NCBI GenBank assembly: GCA_900110395.1
Contig: FODP01000031.1
Coordinates: 1-64,000 of the forward strand
Direction of reading: 5' to 3'
Length of the DNA: 64,000 bases
Source: Rhodospirillales bacterium URHD0017
GTDB taxonomy: Bacteria; Pseudomonadota; Alphaproteobacteria; Reyranellales; Reyranellaceae
Part shown: piece after piece, positions 16,333 to 23,780 of the stretch
Layout of the letters: each line of letters opens with the position of its first letter
Position numbering within the stretch: the first letter of the stretch is position 1
Position numbers and translations under genes: made by a program
Notes under the pieces: model-generated
Told to the model about the DNA's origin: nothing
The model's database searches: none
What the model saw: only the letters and a program-made list of their open reading frames with translations

Positions 16333-17052
16333 TTACGCTTCGCCGCCCAACGCCTCGCGCAGCCGCGCCGATGCGGCGCGGCCCAGGGTCAGCGCTTCTT
16401 CCATGCCCTGCAGCATGATGCGCGCGCTCTCGCGCGACGGAGTCTCGACCCGGCGCAGCCGGTCGCGGTTTACGATCAGCGAGCGTCCCAGCCGCAGGAA
16501 GGGCGGCGACGGCAGCAGGCTCTCGAAATGGGCCAGGGTGCGCCAGATCATCAGTGCCGGCTGGTCGGCGACGAAGACGTGCGTGAAATCGCCGTCGGCG
16601 CGCACGGCCACGATCTCGTCGGTTTGGGCAAGCAGTGTGCGCTTGGGCGTGCGCAGCGCGATCACGCCGCGACCGCCGATTGCCGGCTCCGCGCCACGGG
16701 CGAGCTGACGCTCGACGCGCGTCAGCGATTCGGCCAGTCGCTCCGGCGCAACCGGCTTCAGCAGATAGTCGACCGCGTTGACGGCGAAGGCATCGACCGC
16801 GTGCTCGGCATAGGCCGTAACGAACACCACGACCGGCGGCCTGTCCAACGCCGCCAGTACGTCGAACCCATCGCCGCCGCCCAGCTCGATGTCGAGGAAA
16901 ATCATCTGCGGCCGGGTCCGCTCGATCTCCTGCAAGGCCTGCGCCACGCCCTCCGCTTCACCGACGATCTCGACCTCGGGATGCTCGGCCAGCAGCCGGC
17001 GCATGGCCTGGCGAGCCAGATGCTCGTCATCGACGATCAGGACGCGGAGCAC
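16333..17052 (-). CDS. LytTR-family response regulator
   Basis: A 239-residue response regulator. The receiver domain (about 2-120) has acidic DDE at 8-10, phospho-acceptor D54 (FLDIELG) and the switch Lys in LLKPV. The LytTR DNA-binding domain (about 140-235) contains FTHVFVADQ and FLRLGRSLIVNRDRL. The start is GTG 17052 after GGAGG, giving MLRVLIVDDE. It overlaps the kinase gene by 16 bp, so the pair is translationally coupled. LytTR regulators bind direct-repeat promoters, often for exoproteins or cell-envelope genes. The secreted polysaccharidase gene lies just beyond the kinase and could be a target (inference). Confidence 0.92.
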   Translation of the reverse strand: MLRVLIVDDEHLARQAMRRLLAEHPEVEIVGEAEGVAQALQEIERTRPQMIFLDIELGGGDGFDVLAALDRPPVVVFVTAYAEHAVDAFAVNAVDYLLKPVAPERLAESLTRVERQLARGAEPAIGGRGVIALRTPKRTLLAQTDEIVAVRADGDFTHVFVADQPALMIWRTLAHFESLLPSPPFLRLGRSLIVNRDRLRRVETPSRESARIMLQGMEEALTLGRAASARLREALGGEA

Positions 17053-18158
17053 GGTTCGCCCTCCAGCGCGAGCTTGGCCACTACCCTGTCTTCGCTGTCG
17101 CCCAGCGTGAACGTGTGGCGGCCGGGATAGTGCAGGTCGAGCCGGCGCTTGACGTTCTCCAGGCCAATGCCCGACCGGCGCCGGCGCGAGCCGACGCTGT
17201 CTTCGAGCGAGCCGGTGTTCTCGATCTGGATGCGCAGGACGTCGCCCTCGGCGCGAATGTCGATATGGACGTCGAGGCCTTCCTCGCGCCGGCCATACTT
17301 GACGGCGTTCTCGACAAGCGGCTGCAGCAGGAAGCTTGCGATGCGCCGCCCACCGGCGGCGTGCTCGACATGGATGTGCGTCCGGAGACGATCCCCGAAG
17401 CGTGCCTTCTGCACGCCGAGGTAGGCCGACAGCCCTTCGACCTCGGTGTCGATCGTCACGATCGGCTGGTGGATACTGTCGAGCGAGTTGCGCAGGTAGG
17501 CCGTGAGATTGCGCAGCATGGCAAGCGCCGCCGCGGGACGCTCGGGGATTTCCTCGGCCACGCCGTTCAGCGCGTTGAACAGGAAATGCGGATCGAGCTG
17601 CAGGCGCAGCTCCTCGAGCTCGAGACGCAGAGCCTCGGCCTCGGCCCGTACCGCATGCCGGTGCTCGGCCTGCTCGGCCATCTCGGCATGGATCCAGAAA
17701 TAGCAGAGGCTCCAGCCGGCCAATGTCAGCGTGTAGTGGATCCATGGCACCACGACGGCCTCGACCGGCCCCCAATAGGGCATGTCCCAATCGAGGGCCT
17801 GGCGAACGGCGAAGACGATGGCGACGGTGATGGCCGCGGCACCGGCCGACAGCACGCCGATCAGCGCGATGGCATGCGGCGTGAGGCGATTGTTGAAGGC
17901 TTGCGAGGTGTAGACCGAGCGCATGCCCGCCGAAACCACGACCAGGCAGGGCGTGACCAGGAGCGTGATGACAAGCGCGATATGGAAACTGCGATAGGTC
18001 AGTACGCGGTTGACCAGATCGACCAGGAAGAACAGGCCCCAGCCGACGATCTGCGCCCGCCAGAACACCGACAGGCGGCCCGTCCACCAGGCGCCGACCG
18101 ACCCGGCAGCCATGCTGAGCACGTTTTCGCGCAATGTCGCGGTTCCGCTGGTCCCCAA
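17037..18158 (-). CDS. LytS-like sensor histidine kinase
   Basis: A 373-residue membrane kinase of the His_kinase (LytS/YehU) family. About four transmembrane helices lie between residues 35 and 156, with no obvious extracellular sensor domain. The phospho-acceptor is H191 in QLDPHFLFNALNGV. The ATP-binding part has the N-box LLQPLVENAVKYG and the G-box SGIGLENVKRRL. The start is uncertain: TTG 18158 opens the frame, while ATG 18113 would remove 15 residues. It is the first gene of the pair with the LytTR regulator and divergent from the 1785-residue polysaccharidase. Confidence 0.9.
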   Translation of the reverse strand: MGTSGTATLRENVLSMAAGSVGAWWTGRLSVFWRAQIVGWGLFFLVDLVNRVLTYRSFHIALVITLLVTPCLVVVSAGMRSVYTSQAFNNRLTPHAIALIGVLSAGAAAITVAIVFAVRQALDWDMPYWGPVEAVVVPWIHYTLTLAGWSLCYFWIHAEMAEQAEHRHAVRAEAEALRLELEELRLQLDPHFLFNALNGVAEEIPERPAAALAMLRNLTAYLRNSLDSIHQPIVTIDTEVEGLSAYLGVQKARFGDRLRTHIHVEHAAGGRRIASFLLQPLVENAVKYGRREEGLDVHIDIRAEGDVLRIQIENTGSLEDSVGSRRRRSGIGLENVKRRLDLHYPGRHTFTLGDSEDRVVAKLALEGEPCSAS

Positions 18159-18234
18159 AGGCCGCCCGACAGGCGACAGACCGCATGAAAAGCCATTTGT
18201 CGGCGGCGGGCAAGCCAGCGGTCACAGCTCGGTT

Positions 18235-18252
18235 ACCAATTGACCACTTGGT
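18235..18252. promoter_or_regulatory. Inverted repeat in the kinase/polysaccharidase divergent promoter
   Basis: The 200-bp divergent region contains ACCAA (18235-18239) and TTGGT (18248-18252) eight bases apart. A TTGACC hexamer overlaps them at 18240-18245. It is a candidate site for a dimeric regulator. A TAATCT sequence follows 15 bp after TTGACC, which is short for a sigma-70 promoter. No classic LytTR direct repeat was found. Confidence 0.25.
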
Positions 18253-18360
18253 TCACCGACTAATCTGCCCGCTTCGCCGAGAGTCAGGCCGCACCCCAAT
18301 GCCGTCCTGCGATCGACATGACATACGCCGTGACACGGCGACGCAGCAGGAGGGGCAGGG

Positions 18361-21300
18361 ATGGCTATCAACTACACCGTTGGTGACAACTGGGGTTCGG
18401 GGTTCGTTGGCAACGTCAAGGTGCCGGGTGGGACCAGCGGGCTGCACGGCTGGACCCTGGAATTCGACGCCACCTTCGACATTTCCAACATCTGGGGCGC
18501 CGAGATCGTCTCCCATGTCGGCAACCACTATGTGATCCGAAACGCCGCCTGGACCGCCGACGTCGCCGCCGGCGGCGAGGCAAGCTTCGGCTTCGAAGCC
18601 AAGCCGGGCTCGGGCGGCACGACGGCCACCGGCTTCGCGCTGAACGGCGCGGCCGGCACGCCGACGCCGCCGCCGGTCGTCGTTCCGACCATTTCCATCG
18701 ACGACGCCTCGATCACCGAGGGCGACAGCGGCAGCAGCCAGCTCACCTTCACGGTCAAGCTCTCGCAGGCCGCCAGCGGTCCGGTCACGGTCAACTACTC
18801 GACCGCCAACGGCACGGCCACCGCCGGCTCCGACTACACGGCGCGCACCGGCACGATCACCTTCGCTGCCGGCGAGACCACCAAGACCATCACCATCCCC
18901 GTCACCGGCGACACCACGGTCGAGGCCAACGAGACCTTCACCGTCAACCTCGCGAGCCCGTCCGGCGCCACGATCGCTGACGGCGCGGCAACCGGCACCA
19001 TCGTCAACAACGACGTGGCGCCGCCGCCCGCGACCGGCGGCCTGTCGCTCGACTATGACGTCGTCAGCAACTGGGGTTCGGGCTTCACCGCCTCGATGGC
19101 GGTCGGCGCCGGCAGCGCCGCGCTCAACGGCTGGACCGTCGCCTTCGACGCCTCGTTCAACATCACCAGCATCTGGAATGCCACGATCGTCAGCCACGTC
19201 GGCAACCACTATGTGGTGAAGAACGTCGACTGGAACGGCAGCGTCGCCGGCGGCAAGGAGACGGCATTCGGCTTCCAGGCGACGCCGGGCAGCGGGGGTA
19301 CGGCCGCCTCGGCCTTCACCATCAACGGCACGGCCGTGGGCACCGACCCGGTGCCGACACCGACGCCGACGCTGTCGGTGGCCGACGCCACGGTGGCGGA
19401 AGGGAACAGCGGCACGCACGAACTCACCTTCACCGTGACGCTGTCGGCCGCGGCAGCGGGCCCCGTGACGGTGGCCTACGCCACCAGCAACGGCACGGCG
19501 ACCGCTGGCAGCGACTACACCGCTCTCAGCGGTACGCTCACCTTTGCCGCCGGCGAGACCTCCAAGCTCGTCCGGGTGCAAGTGTCGGGCGACACGGCTG
19601 TCGAGGCCAACGAGACGGTGACCCTCACCCTGTCGTCGCCCAACGGCGCCACCATTGCCGACGGCACGGCCGTCGGCACCATCACCAACGACGATGTCGC
19701 GCCGACACCGACGCTGGCCGTCGCCGACGCCACGGTGACGGAGGGCAACAGCGGCACGCGCAACCTCGCTTTCACCGTCAGCCTGTCGGCGGCGGCGGCG
19801 GGCCCCGTCACCGTGGCCTATGCCACCAGCAACGGCACGGCGAGCGCGGGCAGCGACTACACCGCCGCCAGCGGCGTCGTCACCTTCGCCGCGGGCGAGA
19901 CGTCCAAGGTCGTCAACGTGCAGGTGTCGGGTGACACCGCCGTCGAGACCAATGAGACCCTGACGCTCACGCTCTCCTCGCCGAGCGGCGCCACCATCGC
20001 CGACGGCACCGCCATCGGCACCATCACCAACGACGACGCCGCACCGCTGCCGACCCTTGCCGTTGCCGATGCGACGGCGAGCGAAGGCAACAGCGGCGCG
20101 AAGGACCTCGCTTTCACCGTCTCCCTGTCCAGCGCAGCGACGGGCCCGATCACCGTGGCCTACGCCACCAGCAATGGCACGGCGACAGCGGGCAGCGACT
20201 ACACGGCGGCCAGCGGCACCTTGACCTTCGCCGCCGGCGAGACGTCCAAAGTGGTGCATGTGCAGGTGAGCGGCGACACGGCGGTCGAGGCCAACGAGAC
20301 CCTGACGCTCACCCTCTCCGCGCCGAGCGGCGCCACCATCGCCGACGGCACGGCGCTCGGCACCATCACCAACGACGATACCGCGCCGCTGCCGACGATC
20401 AGCATCTCCGACGCCTCGGTGGCCGAGGGCAATCCCGGCCAGGGCAGCGGTGGTGGCGGCGGCGCCGCACCGGGCTGGTTCAGCACCTCGGGCAACCAGA
20501 TCGTCGATTCGGCCGGCCACTCGGTGCAGATCGCCGGCGTGAACTGGTTCGGCTTCGAATCGTCGAACCTGGCGCCGCACGGCCTGTGGACGCGCGGCTA
20601 CCAGGACATGATGAACCAGATGAAGGATCTCGGGTTCAACACGATCCGCCTGCCCTTCTCCAACGACACGATCCACAGCAGCGGCACACCCAACGGCATC
20701 GACTTCTCCAAGAATGCCGACCTACAGGGCCTCACGGCCATGCAGATCATGGACAAGATCGTGGCCTATGCCGGCGAGATCGGGCTGAAGATCATCCTCG
20801 ATCATCATCGCAACGATTCAGGCCCCGGCCCCTCGTCCAACGGCCTGTGGTACGACGCCCAGCACCCCGAATCGCAGTGGATCTCCGACTGGCAGATGCT
20901 GGCGACGCGCTATGCCGGCAATTCGACGGTGATCGGCGCGGACCTGCACAACGAGCCCTACAACGGCACATGGGGCGGCGGCGGGGCGACCGACTGGGCG
21001 GCCGCGGCCGAGCGCGCCGGCAACGCCATCGGCTCGGTCAATCCCAACTGGCTGATCTTCGTCGAAGGCGTCGCCAACTATCAGGGCCAGCCCTACTGGT
21101 GGGGCGGCAACCTGATGGGCGTACGCGACCGGCCGATCGACCTCACCCTCGACAACAAGCTGGTCTATTCGGCGCACGACTATCCGAACTCGGTGTGGGC
21201 GCAGCCGTGGTTCCAGGGCAGCGACTTCCCGGCGAACTTGCCGGCCAAGTTCGACCAGATGTGGGGCTACATCTACAAGGAGGGAATCGCGCCGGTGTAC

Positions 21301-23718
21301 ATCGGCGAGTTCGGCACCAACCTCACCGATCCCAAGGACGCACCCTGGCTCGACGCCATCACCTCCTACATGGCGGGCGACCTCGACAACAACGGCACGA
21401 CCGACATCGCGGCCGGGACCAAGGGCGTGAGCTGGACCTTCTGGTCGTGGAACCCCAACTCGGGCGACACCGGCGGCATCCTGGCCAACGACTGGCGCAC
21501 GGTTAACCAGAACAAGATGGCGTACCTGACGCCGATCGAGTTCGACCTCGACAGCGACGTATCGAGCGGCGGGCCGCACGCGACCTTCGTGATCACGCTG
21601 TCGGCGGCGGCGACCGAGGCGGTGACGGTGGACTATCACACCGTCGCCGGCACGGCGGGCAGCGCGGACTTCACCGGCGCCAGCGGCACGGTGACCTTCG
21701 CGCCCGGCGAGACGAGCAAGACCATCACCATCGCCGTCACGCCGGATGTGCTGGTCGAGAGCAGCGAGCAGTTCACGGTGGTGCTGAGCAACCCGCACAG
21801 CGCCACCATCGCCGACGGCACCGGCGTCGCCACCATCGTCGACGACGACACCGCGCCGCCTCCGGTCGTGCCGACCCTCGCCGTCAACGATGCCTCGATC
21901 ACCGAAGGCGACAGCGGCACCAGCCAGCTCTCCTTCACGGTCAAGCTCTCGCAGGCCGCCTCTGGACCAGTGACGGTCAACTATTCGACCGCCAACGGCA
22001 CGGCGACGGCGGGCAGCGACTACTCCGCGATCACCGGAACCCTGACCTTCGCCGCCGGCGAGACCACCAAGACCATCACCGTGCCGATCACGGGCGACAC
22101 GACGGTCGAGGCCAACGAGACCTTCACCGTCACCCTGGCGGCCGCCTCTGGCGCCACCATCGCCGACGGCTCGGCGACCGGCACCATCGTCAACAACGAT
22201 ACCGCGCCACCGACGTCGGGCAATCTCGAGGTTCACCTCAGCCTGGCCGATTCGTGGAACAGCGGCTTCAATGCCAATGTCGTCGTGCACAACGACGGCA
22301 GCTCGATGTCGGGCTGGCAGATCGTGGTCGATATGCCGAACCAGATCACCGACATCTGGAACGCCAAGATCCTGTCGCACGACGCCAATGGCTACGTGAT
22401 CGGACCGGCCTCGTGGAACGGCACGCTTGGCCATGATGGCGAGACCAGTTTCGGCTTCGTGGCGTCGGGCGGCTACAACGCCTCGGCCGTCCATGTCCAT
22501 GGTCTCGGCCAGGACGACGTGCCGGACGCGGTCCCCACCGTGCCGACGGCGCTGGTTTCCAGCGCCGTGTCGAGCAGCTCGACCATGCTGAACTGGCAGG
22601 CGTCCAGCGTGCCGGGCGGCGGCTTCGTCACCGGCTATTCGATCTTCGTCGATGGGCACGAGGTCGGCACGACCACGAGCACCAGCTATCGCGTGACCGG
22701 CCTTTCGGCCGACACCGACTACCACTTCTCGGTGACGGCGATCGATGCCGCGGGATCGTCGGCGCAGACCGGCGCCATCGCCGTGCACACCACGATCGCG
22801 CCGCCGCCGGGCGATGACGGACACGTGTTCTCGCCCTACATCGACATGGCGATGTCGAACGCCGCCGACCTCGCGGGCATTTCCGCAGCGTCAGGCATCA
22901 CCAACTTCACCCTGGCGTTCGTGCTCGCCTCCAACCAGGGCATCGGCTGGCAGGGCGCGGGATCGATCAGCGACGACACGCTGTTCAACGGCACGACCAT
23001 CCTCGAGCACGTGCAGGACATCCAGGCGGCCGGCGGCAACGTCACCATCTCCTTCGGTGGCGCTGCCGGGACGGAGGCGGCGCTGGCCGCGACCAGCGCC
23101 TCGCAATTGCAGGCCCAGTACCAGTCGGTGATCGACCGCTATCACATCGATTCGATCGATTTCGACATCGAAGGTGCCGCGGTAGCGAACCAGAACTCGC
23201 TCGTCCTGCGCGACCATGCGATCGCAGGGCTGCAGGCCGCCAACCCCGACCTGAAGGTCTCGTTCACCCTGCCGGTGCTGCCGACCGGCCTCACCGCCGA
23301 CGGCCTGCACGTCCTGCAGCAGGCGAAGGCCGACGGCGTGCACGTCGACATGGTCAACATCATGACCATGGATTACGGCGCCTCGGTCGACAACCACGGC
23401 CAGATGGGGCTGTCAGCCATCCAGGCCTCCGAGGCGACGCAGCAGCAGCTCGCCTCGATCGGCATGACCGCCAAGATCGGCATCACGCCGATGATCGGCG
23501 TCAACGACATCGCCTCGGAAGTCTTCAAGCTCTCGGACGCGCAGATGCTGGTCGACTACGCCAAGAACGATCCCGATGTCGCCATGCTGTCGATGTGGTC
23601 GGTGGCGCGCGACAACGGCAACTCGGCCGGCGCCCACTTCGCCTCGCCGGACAGCAGCGGGATCGCGCAGAACCCGTACCAGTTCGCGAGCATCTTCCAC
23701 CAGTATGACATTTTGTGA
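18361..23718 (+). CDS. Giant multidomain glycoside hydrolase (CBM2, Calx-beta, GH5, Fn3, GH18)
   Basis: A 1785-residue polysaccharide-degrading exoprotein. Approximate order: CBM2-like (1-100), Calx-beta (109-218), CBM2-like (227-326), three Calx-beta (335-675), GH5 cellulase-like domain (704-1056), two Calx-beta (to 1282; the first completes a split domain), CBM2-like (1286-1383), Fn3 (1391-1480), GH18 chitinase-like domain (1489-1785). The GH5 acid/base is E865 (HNEP) and the nucleophile E983 (IGEFG). GH18 has D1597, D1600, D1602 and E1604 (DSIDFDIE). GH5 interrupts a Calx-beta domain that begins ISISDASVAEG and resumes TFVITLSAAATEAVTVDY. An AGGAGGGG ribosome site precedes the ATG. There is no signal peptide, so a Sec-independent route such as type I secretion is suspected. 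Probable substrates are cellulose-like and chitin-like polymers. Confidence 0.92.
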   Translation: MAINYTVGDNWGSGFVGNVKVPGGTSGLHGWTLEFDATFDISNIWGAEIVSHVGNHYVIRNAAWTADVAAGGEASFGFEAKPGSGGTTATGFALNGAAGTPTPPPVVVPTISIDDASITEGDSGSSQLTFTVKLSQAASGPVTVNYSTANGTATAGSDYTARTGTITFAAGETTKTITIPVTGDTTVEANETFTVNLASPSGATIADGAATGTIVNNDVAPPPATGGLSLDYDVVSNWGSGFTASMAVGAGSAALNGWTVAFDASFNITSIWNATIVSHVGNHYVVKNVDWNGSVAGGKETAFGFQATPGSGGTAASAFTINGTAVGTDPVPTPTPTLSVADATVAEGNSGTHELTFTVTLSAAAAGPVTVAYATSNGTATAGSDYTALSGTLTFAAGETSKLVRVQVSGDTAVEANETVTLTLSSPNGATIADGTAVGTITNDDVAPTPTLAVADATVTEGNSGTRNLAFTVSLSAAAAGPVTVAYATSNGTASAGSDYTAASGVVTFAAGETSKVVNVQVSGDTAVETNETLTLTLSSPSGATIADGTAIGTITNDDAAPLPTLAVADATASEGNSGAKDLAFTVSLSSAATGPITVAYATSNGTATAGSDYTAASGTLTFAAGETSKVVHVQVSGDTAVEANETLTLTLSAPSGATIADGTALGTITNDDTAPLPTISISDASVAEGNPGQGSGGGGGAAPGWFSTSGNQIVDSAGHSVQIAGVNWFGFESSNLAPHGLWTRGYQDMMNQMKDLGFNTIRLPFSNDTIHSSGTPNGIDFSKNADLQGLTAMQIMDKIVAYAGEIGLKIILDHHRNDSGPGPSSNGLWYDAQHPESQWISDWQMLATRYAGNSTVIGADLHNEPYNGTWGGGGATDWAAAAERAGNAIGSVNPNWLIFVEGVANYQGQPYWWGGNLMGVRDRPIDLTLDNKLVYSAHDYPNSVWAQPWFQGSDFPANLPAKFDQMWGYIYKEGIAPVYIGEFGTNLTDPKDAPWLDAITSYMAGDLDNNGTTDIAAGTKGVSWTFWSWNPNSGDTGGILANDWRTVNQNKMAYLTPIEFDLDSDVSSGGPHATFVITLSAAATEAVTVDYHTVAGTAGSADFTGASGTVTFAPGETSKTITIAVTPDVLVESSEQFTVVLSNPHSATIADGTGVATIVDDDTAPPPVVPTLAVNDASITEGDSGTSQLSFTVKLSQAASGPVTVNYSTANGTATAGSDYSAITGTLTFAAGETTKTITVPITGDTTVEANETFTVTLAAASGATIADGSATGTIVNNDTAPPTSGNLEVHLSLADSWNSGFNANVVVHNDGSSMSGWQIVVDMPNQITDIWNAKILSHDANGYVIGPASWNGTLGHDGETSFGFVASGGYNASAVHVHGLGQDDVPDAVPTVPTALVSSAVSSSSTMLNWQASSVPGGGFVTGYSIFVDGHEVGTTTSTSYRVTGLSADTDYHFSVTAIDAAGSSAQTGAIAVHTTIAPPPGDDGHVFSPYIDMAMSNAADLAGISAASGITNFTLAFVLASNQGIGWQGAGSISDDTLFNGTTILEHVQDIQAAGGNVTISFGGAAGTEAALAATSASQLQAQYQSVIDRYHIDSIDFDIEGAAVANQNSLVLRDHAIAGLQAANPDLKVSFTLPVLPTGLTADGLHVLQQAKADGVHVDMVNIMTMDYGASVDNHGQMGLSAIQASEATQQQLASIGMTAKIGITPMIGVNDIASEVFKLSDAQMLVDYAKNDPDVAMLSMWSVARDNGNSAGAHFASPDSSGIAQNPYQFASIFHQYDIL

Positions 23719-23724
23719 TGTCGT

Positions 23725-23748
23725 GCCTCCCCAGCGAAGCTGGGGAGG
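23725..23748. terminator. Strong hairpin between convergent exoprotein genes, possible bidirectional terminator
   Basis: CCTCCCCAGC-GAA-GCTGGGGAGG is a perfect 10-bp stem, followed by GGCCCGCAGGGCC and then GGGGAGG up to about 23775. It lies between two genes ending at 23718 and 23781. There is no T-run, so it may be a repeat element that also serves as terminator. The combination CCTCCCC...GTGGCCCGCAGGGCC is a common alphaproteobacterial intergenic repeat. Confidence 0.55.
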
Positions 23749-23780
23749 TGGCCCGCAGGGCCGGAATGGGGAGGACGCGA

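Noticed and set aside
19366..20400. Tandem repeats of about 335 bp that might suggest a CRISPR or satellite array
   Set aside because: They encode successive Calx-beta domains in frame, with unit length and divergence typical of protein repeats. No short direct repeats with unique spacers are present.
18253..22824. Long minus-strand frames (807 and 668 residues) opposite the giant glycoside hydrolase
   Set aside because: They are repetitive because the Calx-beta repeats are repetitive. No start site or family is recognisable.
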